From Beverwykella pulmonaria (lineage: Eukaryota > Ascomycota > Dothideomycetes > Pleosporales > Melanommataceae), in NCBI GenBank assembly GCA_001599595.1, contig BCHH01000015.1, positions 711,431-775,430 on the forward strand: a DNA stretch of 64,000 bases, read 5' to 3'. Under the pieces are notes generated by a model that was not told the origin of the DNA, did no database searches, and saw nothing but the letters and a program-made list of their open reading frames with translations. Positions 23,536-34,349 of the stretch are shown in pieces. Numbering within the stretch: the first letter of the stretch is position 1; each line of letters begins with the position of its first letter. The translations under genes were made by a program, and so were the position numbers.

Positions 23536-25221
23536 TTAAGCGTCATATACACCGCCTTCAGCGTCGAAGCACGTCTCCCAGCACAGCACCTCACTGGGAA
23601 AGTCCCTCTCTACACTCGGGCGCTCGCGAACAAAATACGCCAGAGCCGCGCCGACAGCCCCGAAAAGGGCTAGACAGGTCCAGAGTGCGTAATTAGTCAT
23701 GGCCATATCCAAGTCATTGCTGAGGTAGAAGCTCGCGCCGCTGACCGCAACAGCCAGCGCCTTGAAGAGATTGGCGACCTGCATCATGCCGACCACAGTG
23801 CCAGCCGAAAATGCATCAGGTGTGGTGTTGAGTACCAGCAGCGCAACGAGGACCGATGCCCCGCCGCTGAGAGCGTGCTTTACGAAGATGGCGACCGTGG
23901 AGGTGATAGCAGCGAAGGGTACGGAGCAAGCGGCGACGATGGCCAAGAGAGGTGTGACGATATAGATTCCTGGGAAAACAAGAGACACGCTTCGGTAGAG
24001 CTTGAGGAGGCCGAATCTCTCGACGAGTCTGGGAACGAGGCGGAGAATGGCTACACCTGCAATACCGCGCACGACGAGTACCGTGAGGCCAAGCCAGGTG
24101 CACGGGATGCCCATGCCGCCATGTTGGGAGCTACTATGGCCGAGATGGGGGAGCAGGACGTCGAATGTCGCCGCGTGCAGGGAGAGTAAGGAGAAAGATG
24201 ATAAAAGGACCAAAAGAGAGGGTGCTTGGATGAACTGGTTGATAGAGATGGGGTCTGGGCGGACGAAATCCACGATTCTGATAGATGGGTGATCTGGGTC
24301 GGCGGCAGAGAGGAAGCCGGCTTTTTCGCAGTCGAGATCCATGGTTTCTGTTGAACGATCAGACTGGAGAGGGAGGGTCTGCTTGATGTCAATGATTAGT
24401 CTTTCAATGAAACTTGGGTTGTAGTTCTCACCTCCTGAAGCATGAAAGAGGCTGTGATCGCAATGGAAAGGACAAGACTGCCACACGCAATCTGCGTCTT
24501 CAGCGTAGGGAACTTCTCCCAAACAGCCCCAGTCGGATTGACATTGCCTGAAACCATGCTCTGCAGAATAGGCCCAATTGACCCACACAGGGCAATAAGC
24601 GGCAGTCTCGCTACATTCTTCGCCCTTTCCGCCGGGGTATCACTCAAGTCTCCAATCATCGTCAACGTCGTGACAACGATCGTCGAGCTGGCCATGCCGG
24701 CAAAGAACCGAAAGAGGGTGCAGCTGGCGAGATCCGTCGCAAAACCCTGGAAAAAGCAACAGATGAACATGGTCCATAGTCCCAATACCGTAACGCGACG
24801 GCGTCCGATCCGATCTGCTAGCCATCCCCAGAAAATTCCAGTAGTGCCACCGAAAGCGTAGGCGCAGTCGAGGATGCTTCGCAGATAAGAGGTGGAAAGG
24901 TTGCCACAGTAATCGTTGTTAGAGATGAGCATCTGGAGCTGTGGCTGGAGACTCGAAGCCATGATTCTATACGCGTTCTCGTTAGCTTCGCTCAAGTAGC
25001 TAGAGTCTCAGGTCCAGGACGCACGCTTCGGCAAGAAAGATCACATAGGCCAAGGTAAGTTGTCTTTGGCGTGCCTTCATGTTGGACTCTGGAATAGCCT
25101 CTATATCCAACTCATCGTCGGTCATATCCACCTCCTCCTCGTCAAACAACGGGACTTTGTCGTACTTTGCGAGATCCTTGACCGGGATCAAAGACCTCGT
25201 GCGCCTGTGAAAACCCAACAT
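23536..25221 (-). CDS. Major facilitator superfamily transporter
   Basis: A plasma- or organelle-membrane secondary transporter. Three exons are visible: 25025-25221, 24432-24966 and 23536-24378, giving about 524 aa. Introns are 58 nt (GTGCGT...TATAG) and 53 nt (GTGAGA...AGCAG). The first junction restores FLAEA/IMASSLQPQLQML. MFS motif A is clear (GWLADRIGRRRVTVLG) after the second predicted helix. Roughly twelve hydrophobic segments follow, with a hydrophilic central loop between the halves (SDRSTETMDLDCEKAG). The N-terminal cytosolic part is acidic (DEEEVDMTDDELDIEAIPES). The start at 25221 is the weakest point, because an upstream exon joined at the CAG just after it is possible. The substrate cannot be inferred. 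Confidence 0.85.
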
Positions 25222-26236
25222 AATGATTGCGAGAAGTAATAAAGCTTGCGCAAAGGATTGAGGCAAGCGTTTCGGTATTGATGTGATCGCGTTCGAGTTC
25301 GCGACCGGCGCGAGCTATACACGATGTTTAAGGATAGTGGTGGCCACAGAGGACCAAAAGCCAAAAGGTTGGTGGTGAGAGAGTGTGTGACGAGAACGTC
25401 TGATAACAACAGCGAGAGAGACAGACTCCGCCTCAACGGAGATGGTGGAGAGGGCGACAAAGGCCGCATCATGAGGGGAGGAGATTCAGGGCGCTGAAAC
25501 GTCCGTGCTGCACGAGACATCCGTAATTGGTCTAAGATGGACGTCCGATTCGAGCACTGGGCACCAGTAGATCTGATGCACTTGGGAACCAGGGGTAGGC
25601 GGCGGCACACGGGCGCTATCAGCTATCGATTTAGACCAATCCGTTGCCACCGGAACAACGACTCTCTCGAGCAGGCCATGTTATGCACAGGTTGAACCTG
25701 TAAATGATTTGGATGATGGGAAGGAGCGTGATGAGCGGCAAGAGTCCCTTGACCCTCGGCCAGAAGTAAGGGAAAATAAGAAGAAATGCCAAGGAGCGGG
25801 CGGCACCAAATTATGGCACCACGATCAACAGAGCTAGCTTCACCAACGATGGACCGAGGAGTCATAGTTGGTCGATCCTTGGGACCAAATATATCATTTA
25901 GTTGAGCGAGGTGCTTCCCTACAAATGCCCGCTTGCTAAATCTACAACTACATCTGATGATCTCAACCATGCCCTCCGCTACATAAAAAAGGAGAAGGGG
26001 GGAGATCAAAATCAGTCGAACCTGCTAAATCAAGGCCATTTGTTTTTGGGTTTTCTGTTTGAATGCTGAATACACCCATTCATGAACCAGAACCAAAAGT
26101 CCACATTCTACCTTAGCAAAATCCGGCCCTGTGCCTTGCTTCCATTAAAACAATCCAAAACTCCCAAGCTCGTCAAGGCCGTACAACGTGAACAGGAATC
26201 GCTTTCTACAACGCTCTTACAAATAAGGAAAGCGCT
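25222..26236. other. Intergenic region
   Basis: This 1 kb lies between the MFS start and the 3' end of the C2H2 gene, both on the minus strand. It may hold an unseen first exon of the MFS gene at 25222-25610, where a Ser/Arg/Leu-rich frame is open but unconvincing. Nothing else is supported. Confidence 0.5.
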
Positions 26237-28672
26237 CTATTGCGCATTTCCGAAACCGCCCATCAGATCATCAAAGTTCGACATCGATGGATCGGCGTAG
26301 AGATCATGGTTCTGCTCAAATTGACCTCCCATCTGATTCATCTCCGGGAAGAAACCAGCGGTTGTGCTGAGGCCCATGCTGCCGCCTTGCGTTGTATCGA
26401 ACAAGGTAAAGTCACCACTTGGCCGATCGAATGCTGTCATCGCGTCACCAAAACCCTCGTCAATATGCATCGGCGGAGAAAACAAGGTAACGTCGGGCTG
26501 AGCACCAGGAGAGAGGTGTGGAAAGCCAGCAGAAGTAGCGGAGTTGACAGCGAATTGATGCGCATCAAAGTCATGCTGCCCTGTGCTCATGGCAGGCGTA
26601 TTATAAGGCTGAAACGTATTGAAGTTGGTAGTGAGCCCAGTGCAATCCATGCCATAGAAGTCATTGTGATTAACAGGGTTATCCTCTGGCGTTACAGCAT
26701 CGTCAAAGGAAGTTGGCTCGGTTGGGGAATGCCCGGACGAGTATGTGAGAACAGAGCCATCTGTTGTGACTGAGTCTCGACGGTATTCTTCTTGGAAGCC
26801 ATTGAGACTCAAAGCTGGGGTGCCAAATCCAAAACAAGAGTAATCAAACCCATCGAGGAGCGGGATGGAGGGCGACTGGATAAAAGGAGTGACTGGCGTA
26901 GCCAAGGCGGCGGATTGGGGAGTTCCCAGAAAGGGCGTCAGCGGAGTGGGTGGGCTGCGCTCACTGCCAGCCGTAGTGGTGGCCTTCTTGCGTCCGTTAC
27001 TCTTGGATCGAACGTATTCCCATCCATGTGCCTTCTCCATATGTTGCTTGCAATTGGACTCGCGCTTGGACGCGTATGTGCAAGGCGGGTAGAGGCACTT
27101 GTACTGCGGAGGGGCAGCCGAGTGCTTGTCGTTGACGTGCCTGTCCCTTTCCTTCTCGGTTGGCCAGCCGAGATCGTAGTATTTGCACTTCTCCTCGGTA
27201 CATTTCCAGGGACGGGAATGTGTCTTCTCGTGCTTGGTCAGATCACAAGGTCGCTTGAAGTCCTTTTTGCAGTCTCGGCAGACGTGCATGACATCTCCAG
27301 GCTTATCGGACTTCCGCCGCCTCGCCATCGACCGCATGACCTCATCGTCATCCATCTCGGCATCGGACAAGGTTCGCTTAGAAGAGGAGAATCCTTTGTA
27401 AGCTTCGTCGCTTGGACTGTCTTTGTTGAGAGGAATCACTTTGCCGTCCTTCTCGCGGACCAGTTCAGCAGGGCGGCCGTTGTGGCTCAGCCCGCCACGC
27501 AGAGTAATCTTCTCCCCACTGCTACAGGTTAGAAGAGCGTCGATCAGGGAAGGTAAAGGGATTCCATACGGAGTGTAATCCATCTCGTCGAGGTCTTCGC
27601 CGTTTGCCTCTTTTTGTCGTGTTGCAGCCATGATTGCAGCGTATCGTCGGATCTGTTCGATCAAGTCGAGGAAGTAGTTGTTAGTGTACGGGCGGTCGGA
27701 GGGTAGTCGTTGATCTTGTTCCGGAAGACTGTCTACGGTCGCATGTAAAAGTCGTATTGATGTCTCGCAGAATTCGAGGTATGATTTCGGGGTTGCCGAG
27801 AACTCCTTGAAGCCGCGAAGAATGCAATAAGTCTTTGCACGCTCAGAAAGATATCGGATGCCACTTACCGGTGCCAAGAAAATGAGGGTTTTCTCGAGGT
27901 CTCGCAGGTTGGTGATGTTCTTTTCACCAATGCGGCGGGGGACGTCGTTGATCAAAGGGTGGAAGTCCTTGAGTGACTCCTCTGCAAGAATGGGCTTGAT
28001 GATGTAGTCGTGAATTTGCTTGCATGCATGCTCGCTCAGCGTGTGCTGCTCCTCCGTGGACCCAAGCGCGGAGAAGGAACGAGTGATGGCTCCGTTGGTG
28101 GATGTGACAGAGGTGGAAATGGATTCACGAGTGCTGGAAACTGGAGAGCGGGTGGCCCCTTTATGTAGGTTAGAGGGCGGGGTCTCCAAGACGGATAGGT
28201 GTGACTGGGCCTTACCGTATTTCGATCCACTGACGCTAGATCCCAGACCGCTGTCAGAAGCGTGGTCGTGGGGGCTTCGTTGTGCTGCCGATGGCTTGGG
28301 GTCAATGTCCATGGGTGTGGTATCCATTCTGTAGGTCTGGACGGAAAACGGCAGAGGATTGACCTCACGGTCACAGAGGATGTTGGATGTCGACGACTTC
28401 TTTCCGGCAAACGTATTGTCGAGGTTGTCTAGTTCCAAGGTGAGACGCTGGAGACGGTCGTCATTGCATGTGGGTGAGCGAGGCAGCCTGTGCTTGGCAA
28501 GGTCGCAGACGTCGGGCGAGCTGGAGGTGCGTGATGAGAAGGTGGCCCTTGAGCGCAAGTTCCGATCACTAAGAGGAGGGGGGTTGGTGCTCTTTTGAGG
28601 ACTGCGGCGGGGGTTGCTCTTGGGGGCCGACATGTTGACTCTGACTGGTTGGTTCAGGTTGTGGTTCTGCAT
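26237..28672 (-). CDS. C2H2 zinc-finger transcription factor
   Basis: A nuclear regulator. The frame is open from the ATG at 28672 (MQNHNLNQPVRVN) to the stop at 26237 (811 aa). A stopless 75-nt intron is likely at 28141-28215 (GTAAGG, CTAAC branch, CTCCAG acceptor), giving 786 aa. An in-frame ATG at 28633 (MSAPKSNPRRSP) is an alternative start. The middle has a conserved helical region (KQIHDYIIKPILAEESLKDF). Three fingers follow: HVCRDCKKDFKRPCDLTKH, WKCTEEKCKYYDLGWP...H...H, and YKCLYPPCTYASKRESNCKQ...H. The C-terminal 230 residues are Ser/Thr/Pro/Phe-rich with an Asn/Asp/Phe end, typical of an activation domain. The target and signal are unknown. Confidence 0.88.
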   Translation of the reverse strand: MQNHNLNQPVRVNMSAPKSNPRRSPQKSTNPPPLSDRNLRSRATFSSRTSSSPDVCDLAKHRLPRSPTCNDDRLQRLTLELDNLDNTFAGKKSSTSNILCDREVNPLPFSVQTYRMDTTPMDIDPKPSAAQRSPHDHASDSGLGSSVSGSKYGKAQSHLSVLETPPSNLHKGATRSPVSSTRESISTSVTSTNGAITRSFSALGSTEEQHTLSEHACKQIHDYIIKPILAEESLKDFHPLINDVPRRIGEKNITNLRDLEKTLIFLAPVSGIRYLSERAKTYCILRGFKEFSATPKSYLEFCETSIRLLHATVDSLPEQDQRLPSDRPYTNNYFLDLIEQIRRYAAIMAATRQKEANGEDLDEMDYTPYGIPLPSLIDALLTCSSGEKITLRGGLSHNGRPAELVREKDGKVIPLNKDSPSDEAYKGFSSSKRTLSDAEMDDDEVMRSMARRRKSDKPGDVMHVCRDCKKDFKRPCDLTKHEKTHSRPWKCTEEKCKYYDLGWPTEKERDRHVNDKHSAAPPQYKCLYPPCTYASKRESNCKQHMEKAHGWEYVRSKSNGRKKATTTAGSERSPPTPLTPFLGTPQSAALATPVTPFIQSPSIPLLDGFDYSCFGFGTPALSLNGFQEEYRRDSVTTDGSVLTYSSGHSPTEPTSFDDAVTPEDNPVNHNDFYGMDCTGLTTNFNTFQPYNTPAMSTGQHDFDAHQFAVNSATSAGFPHLSPGAQPDVTLFSPPMHIDEGFGDAMTAFDRPSGDFTLFDTTQGGSMGLSTTAGFFPEMNQMGGQFEQNHDLYADPSMSNFDDLMGGFGNAQ

Positions 28673-30399
28673 AAGAGTGCAACAATCAGCTCGCTACTCG
28701 ATGCAGCAAGTGAAATAGATGGTGTGACTCACAAGAACTGCCGTAATGGTGGAGCCGGTTAAGCGTGGTGGATGGGTTGAGCTCTGAGGCCGGAGTCAGA
28801 GATATGGATCCGGGGAAGTCGGTACACAGCCTTCCGAGAGCAGTCACCGAAGGAGAGGCTTGTGACCTACTGCAGCTCTCGACGTTGCTGATTACTCCCG
28901 CGTGGGTAAGTTACTGGCGGACCCAACTCGAGGCTCAAGCGGGCATCGAAGGTGGCGACAGGATGGTTGCTGCAAGGTTGGATTGCGAGGAAGGTGGTAG
29001 GTGGGCAGACGGTTGATGCTCCAGCAGCGAGATGGAAGGGCGCTGGGACGAGTCTGACCGAGCTCTGGGGGGGCCCAAGTATAAGAGGGCGGCGCAGTCC
29101 GGGCAGAGAGAGAGCTGTGGAGGCGGGCAGGATTGCACCAAATAAGGGCGGATAAAGTGCAAAAAGCGGGTGACGAGGCCTCAAGAATCAGGCTGACGCA
29201 AAGAGGGAATGACGAGTGTGTGGTGGAAGAGGTGGAAGGGGGAGGAGGAAGTGATGGTAGAACTGGTCGCTGGGCTGAGCAGCTGGAGGGACGGTTAGAT
29301 GATGAGTCGCGTCGTGACCTTGGCTGTTGCCTGGACGCTAAGCCCTGCTCGCTCGACGTTCGATAATCCGCAACTGCGCTTCCGCGCACTCACGAGCCAT
29401 TCGCTGCAGGGGACAAGGGCAGGGCCCCGGGCGGTCGCCAGACGGCCGGATAGCGGGCCCGGCCATTCGCTCTCCATGGGCGAATGCAAAAGATGCAAAT
29501 CGCCAGTGACGACGCCCGCCAGTTCATCACGCAAGACCCAGCGACCACCCCCAAAACTCCATGCGAAGGGCGGTGTCCTCATCGATTCTGTCCCGCGCCG
29601 CGTCTCCGCTTCGTCCAAAGGGTGCTCGCCCATCCATTAGGGCGCGACCGGTGAACCCACGCAGCAGGAACCGCTGCAGATGGCACTCAGGACTGCTTAT
29701 CACTGGTCGCTGCTGCAGGGGTCCAACACGAGATATGTGGCTGTGAACAAAACGCCTGCGCCATATCTGGCCCCAAAAGTGAGCGAGGTCATGACGAGAC
29801 TTGGAGTGCGCGCGCGTGAGTAGATTCACGTATTGCGGAGTTGCGCACTGTTATTAAAGATTATTCTCTTGCTGTTGTTTTGCGGCGAGGACTATCGATT
29901 GCGAGGGGTTGCGTGTACGGAATCCTTTGCGCGTGGCGAGTGTGCAAGAATCCCTCACCGGAATCGTGGGGGCCAGAAATCAGAGACAAAGCGGACGGAG
30001 CTCGGCGGGATTGTTGGGACACCGGCAATTCTTTCCCATGCTTGGGGTCGGATGATTTTGAGGGTTCAAAGTGATGTTGAGGGCGCTCGCCTCGCTCGCC
30101 TCACCCACCTCGGATTCATGCAGATGATCAAGGTGTTCTCGATATCTTTTCCTGACCTTACTGATCCAACACATATATTGTTGGCGATGAGATTCAATAC
30201 ACGGATAAGCGCAGCTAGGGTTGGGCTGCTTCGCTGAATATAGCTTCTTCACACAGCGTGTGCATCCCTCTGTAGAACACTTCGGGCGAAGGTAAAAGTA
30301 CATTGATTGATCCTTTTGCTGAATTGCTTGTAAAGAGTACATTCCCAAAGGTCGAGCAGACAATAGCAAAACGTCCACAATAGCCAAAAAAACAGGCCC
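28673..30399. other. Gene-poor region upstream of the C2H2 gene
   Basis: The frames here are short and unlike known proteins. The stretch to about 29400 is G/A-rich on the plus strand, that is C/T-rich on the coding strand of the C2H2 gene, as expected for its leader and promoter. Confidence 0.5.
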
Positions 30400-30542
30400 A
30401 ACTCAAGCTACAGCTCTCAACCCACCTCAAGCTACAGTTCTCAACCTAACTCAAGCTACAGCCCTCAACCAACTCAAGCTACAGCTCTCAACCTAACTCA
30501 AGCTACAGCCCTCAACCCAACCCAAGCTACAGCTCTCAACCC
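30400..30542 (+). repeat. 24-bp minisatellite, six units
   Basis: Six tandem units of 24, 24, 23, 24, 24 and 24 bp, with consensus AACTCAAGCTACAGCTCTCAACC plus C or T. Units begin at 30400, 30424, 30448, 30471, 30495 and 30519. Differences are few (CTC/CCC, CCC/CCT, one ACC start). It lies about 300 bp downstream of the stop of the Borealin-type gene. Confidence 0.95.
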
Positions 30543-30846
30543 GACGGGAGGGATAGTACGAGTCCGTAAGTAGAAACACAACGCCACTAGAAGGATCCCA
30601 AGGTACCAGTCAACGCCAAACAAAGTCCAACTCAAACCACCGCTCTCGGACCTAGGGGAGTGCCGGGGCGAGTCAAAAACTCTGACACCAAAAAAAGCAT
30701 GCTGCCAAAGGTTCGAAACAAGACCCCGCCCAATACCAAAACGCCAAGCGCTTGTAACGCCATGCAAATGCAGGGAAGGGCCAAAAGGATGATGGAACGC
30801 TACGTAGTCCAATTGCATTTTCCAGGAAGGACTGCGCAGTTGAGCA

Positions 30847-31580
30847 TTATCGCTGGCGCCGAGTCCTCGCTTGCGGTGCAGGGCGCGCATTGTTGGTCTT
30901 GGGTGATAGGATCTGGGCGGAAGGTGCTACCTTCCTGGAGGCCGCCCTCGTCGTGCGTGTCGCACGCGTTGCGGAGGGAGCTGTAGGCACAGCCTTTGTT
31001 CGCTTTTTGGGAATATGAAGATCCCCGCTGGTGTTTTCCTTGTCGTCCGTGGAGATTTCATTGCTTGATCGTTTCACACCACGAGTTGATCTTGACACGA
31101 TCTTGGGAGCTTCCATTAACGCGGTCTTCGCGGCCGGTGCATGTTTCGACACATGTGCCGTCCTCGCGGCAGGCTTAATCGCGACTTTTGATGCTTCCAC
31201 TGGGACTGGCTTTGGGGCTGGCTTTGTTGCGGGGGCAGCACGCGTCTTGCGGACCACTGGAGCAGGTACCGGATCCTGGATTTTAGACGGCTGGATAGCA
31301 GCTTCGCTGGGAACCGGCTTATTGTTGGCTTCGATAAGGACGCCGATTTTTGTTTTACGTTGCTTAAGGGGAACGCGGTTGACGCGTCGCTCGAGGCGCG
31401 ATCGTAGACTTGCGACCTGAGCCTCGCTCATGGCTAGCAACTTCTCCTTGCGGGTCTTGACTGTCAAACCCTGGTTAGCAAAAGAAGATTATGACGAGGG
31501 AAGGAGGAAGGTGTACGCTCTAGCTCGAGGTTTGCCCTCATTGTGGCCTTCGCGTCGGCGGACAACGTGAGTTGAGCCAT
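30847..31580 (-). CDS. Borealin N-terminal domain protein (Nbl1-type chromosomal passenger subunit)
   Basis: Borealin/Nbl1 binds Survivin and INCENP to place Aurora B at centromeres and the spindle midzone. Exons are 31517-31580 and 30847-31460, giving 225 aa. The 56-nt intron is GTACAC...TTTGACAG with a GCTAAC branch. The first 70 residues match the Nbl1/Borealin helical region: RANLELELKTRKEKLLA, then QVASLRSRLERRVNRVP and LKQRKTKIG. This equals the pattern of a helix ending in R-x-NR-(I/V)-P. The rest is a basic Ala/Pro/Lys/Arg tail with Ser/Thr sites (RSTRGVKRSSNEI), like the disordered tail of Borealin and longer than budding or fission yeast Nbl1. It is head to head with RPN10. The call rests on motif reading. 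Confidence 0.78.
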
Positions 31581-32165
31581 CGCGGTTTGTTGTTATTATT
31601 GTACTCGTGTGTTGTCCGAGCGATTAGAGCTTCACTAGAGCTTCAGATGATGGATTGCAGCCTGTGAATTGACTCGCGCAAGTTCCGAGGTGGGGTTCAG
31701 GTGGTGCACGGCTTCCTCGACTGTCGATGTTTGTGTTGATGAGAGGTAGTGACGAGCCTCGCGGGGCCAAGCTATGGGCATCCACAAAGACCGCACAGAC
31801 CACAACAGCCGCGCGCTTCAAACTTCCAAGGTCGGGACATCCAGCAAAAGCTGTCGCCCTTGACGTAAGTTTTATGCGCACATACAGTAAAAAAACTAGA
31901 GCATATTAGCTTGCCGAATTTCTTCTCAGATCAGTGTCAGTATGGAAAAGAGCCTTCTGAGTGTTTAGGAACGTTGCTGTCTTCACGCTGAACACGCGCT
32001 TTCCCGTGACCAGAGCCTCAGACTGCTGCCGATCCCTGCCACCACGCTAGCCAGGGCGTCCGCCTCACAACCTCCATTACGTTCCACTTCCGCCTACCTT
32101 CGTTAACAGCAACCACACACCATTACACCACCTCTCCGTGCCATCTCACTTGCACAAATTTCAAG
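31581..32165. promoter_or_regulatory. Divergent promoter region of the Borealin-type gene and RPN10
   Basis: 585 bp between two start codons facing away from each other. The right end is C/T-rich (32060-32160), as is common just before fungal starts. No clear proteasome box (GGTGGCAAA) was seen on either strand. Confidence 0.5.
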
Positions 32166-33223
32166 ATGGTCTTGGAAGCTTCTATGATCGTGTATGTTCC
32201 CTGATCATTCAACTTGGATGCGTAGATGCTTCAACGCTGACGGTAAATAGTGTAGACAACAGCGAAAACAGTCGAAACGGAGACTATGTGTAGGCGCTCT
32301 GCTCCCCACCCACGACGCCATAACTAATGAAGAAACAGCCCCTCCCGATGGGAAGCGCAAGCCGATGCCGTCAACCTCATCTTCTCTGCAAAGACCGGAG
32401 CAAACCCCGAATCCTCAGTCGGCCTCATGAGCATGGGAGGCAACACTCCGGAGATCCTCACGACGTTGACAACAGATATCGGCAAGGTACTCGATGGCTT
32501 GCATAGGACAAAAATAAAAGGAAGCTCACATTTCACGACGGGCATCAACGTCGCAGCTGTATGCCATGCCCGCGATCGCATTGTATAGTTGGAGTCGCTG
32601 ATGACATGATGTAGTTGGCCTTGAAGCATCGTCAGAACAAGTCCCAAAAGCAACGGATAATCGTTTTCAACTGCAGCCCCATCGACGAGGACGAGAAGTC
32701 GCTTATCAAGCTGGCGAAGCGAATGAAGAAAGCCAGCATAAGCATCGACATTATCTGTTTCGGCGAGCTTGGGGACGAGACGACCAAGAAACTTCAGGCT
32801 TTCAGCGAGAATTGCCAGAGCGCGGAAGGATCTTATCTCGCCGTCATTCAGCCTAGCGCCAATCTTCTGAGCGATTCCCTCATCACCACACCAATACTCG
32901 GCGGCGATGGTAGTGCCAGCGGGGCTGGAGCTAGCGGCTCGGGAGGCGAAGGAGGCGAATCAGGCGGACCATCTTTCGAGTTTGGAGTAGACCCCTCGGT
33001 AGATCCGGAATTGGCACTGGCTTTGAGGATGAGCTTCGAAGAGGAAAAGGCACGGCAGGAAAAGGATAAGAAGGCGAAGGAGGCTGCCGAAGGCAAATCA
33101 GAATTGGAGCAGATAGCCGAGGGGGATGAGAAGCAACCTCTCCTGGATGGTGAAGGTCAGCCTAGCGGAAGCAAGGACAAGAAGGACAAGGACGGCGATC
33201 CAGACAAGATGGACACTGCATGA
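32166..33223 (+). CDS. RPN10: 26S proteasome regulatory subunit Rpn10 (S5a)
   Basis: This is a ubiquitin receptor of the 19S particle. Four exons: 32166-32191, 32251-32289, 32339-32558 and 32615-33223, giving 297 aa. The N-terminal von Willebrand A domain is complete (MVLEASMIVVDNSENSRNGD, then SRWEAQADAVNLIF, SVGLMSMGG, ALKHRQNKSQKQRIIVFNCS, IDIICFGE). A single ubiquitin-interacting motif follows near residues 225-245 (DPELALALRMSFEEE), as in yeasts, where animals have two. The tail is Lys/Asp/Glu-rich. Exon 2 is taken to 32289 rather than 32287 because only that keeps phase into exon 3. Confidence 0.96.
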
Positions 33224-33536
33224 GCCTTGCTGTATGGGAAAAGGCGCCCGGAAAGTAGTCGAAACTTAGATCATAGAGGCATTTGAGGCGTCCTTGGAGG
33301 ACCAAAGTGGCATTTGTCACTAGCAACTACATTGGTGGCCTCAATGAGCTTCACTTAACCAAGCCTCTTCTATGAAGTATATCTTATTGGTTGTGCATAG
33401 TGTTTCTGCGAGTATTATGCTTGTGATTCATATCAGCCTTAGAAGGCGAAACTTCAGAAACCTTTGCAAATGATTGAAATTTGGTGCGCTAACGCCAGGC
33501 AAGTCTAAAGCAGGCATCAGAATGAACCCCACTGTG
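33224..33536. other. Convergent intergenic region
   Basis: The 3' ends of RPN10 (plus) and of the small frame or TRS23 transcript (minus). No gene is supported. Confidence 0.6.
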
Positions 33537-33698
33537 CTATTTCCCTAACCCCGCAAGCTCAATTATACTTCGATCTCGAAAGCACTTTGTATAGTGCTCG
33601 GAATTCTTCCCCTCGATCCGCTGAAGCCACTCCTCCGCTTCCTTCTCCTCTGCACGAAGATCTCGGTTATCCGCATAACTGGGTAAAGTCTTCCTCAT
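33537..33698 (-). CDS. Possible small protein or C-terminal extension downstream of TRS23
   Basis: A 53-codon frame from the ATG at 33698 to a stop at 33537 reads like a real soluble helix-rich protein (RAEEKEAEEWLQRIEGKNSE, then HYTKCFRDRSIIELAGLGK). The open frame extends upstream to the TRS23 stop codon and is in the same phase as TRS23. It could be a tandem small gene, an alternative C-terminal exon of TRS23 (a stopless 36-nt skip or a readthrough would join them), or chance. I do not recognise it. Confidence 0.4.
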   Translation of the reverse strand: MRKTLPSYADNRDLRAEEKEAEEWLQRIEGKNSEHYTKCFRDRSIIELAGLGK

Positions 33699-33782
33699 TC
33701 GTCGAGCGACCCTCGACGAAAATATTGTGGTGTCCCCGCCCCGGGAGTGTCCTGACGACTGCCGTCGCACGCCCTTGTTCCT

Positions 33783-34349
33783 TCAGCTCCTCACCTTCAC
33801 AAATCCATCCAAGCCGCGATCAAACTTCTCACAGCGAATGGGCATTTCGACGGTGTAGAATGGGTTCTTCATGACAAAGTCTGCATACAGCTCGTATATC
33901 TTCCGCATCATGGTGTCAATGTTCGGCTGCTGGGGCTCTGTGAAGAGGAGAAACTTGGTGCCCGTCAGGGTCTGGAAGCATTGTATGCGAAAGTGGCTTG
34001 ATTCAAGGACTTCGATGCCGCTCGGGCGCGAGGAAAACGGCGAGGGGGCCAAGCCAGCGGCGCTGGCAGCATGGGAAGGCGCCGGAAAGGCGGGACAAAG
34101 CTGTTTCGTGATTGCGTGCATTCTGGAAGCTCCGAGTCAGACTGGGGGCTCTGCGAGAGATGCAAGGAGAGAGATACCCATGGAACGAGCCGGCAAGCAT
34201 GAGGTAGTCGTTGCTCGTGAGCTTGCTCATGCCCGTGTGGAACTCGCGGTTGTATATGAGACCGCCGGCCTTGCTAATGATGAAGAGCGCGAAGACAACC
34301 CTGAAGAAGATCAGCGGGGAAAGCGCAGGGGAGGGCGATGGCAGTACAT
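33783..34349 (-). CDS. TRS23: TRAPP complex core subunit Trs23/TRAPPC4
   Basis: This is a core subunit of the TRAPP tether and Rab (Ypt1) exchange factor at ER-Golgi membranes. Exons are 34348-34349 (two bases, AT), 34178-34300 and 33783-34122, giving 154 aa. The start codon is split: AT, then a 47-nt intron (GTACTG...CTTCAG), then G. The joined start [20 protein letters not shown] is the family consensus. Also seen are [35 protein letters not shown] and the end of the longin fold ([19 protein letters not shown]). Between the two longin halves is the Ala/Pro/Ser-rich insert usual in filamentous fungi. It is head to head with the UBE2Z-like gene. Confidence 0.92.
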
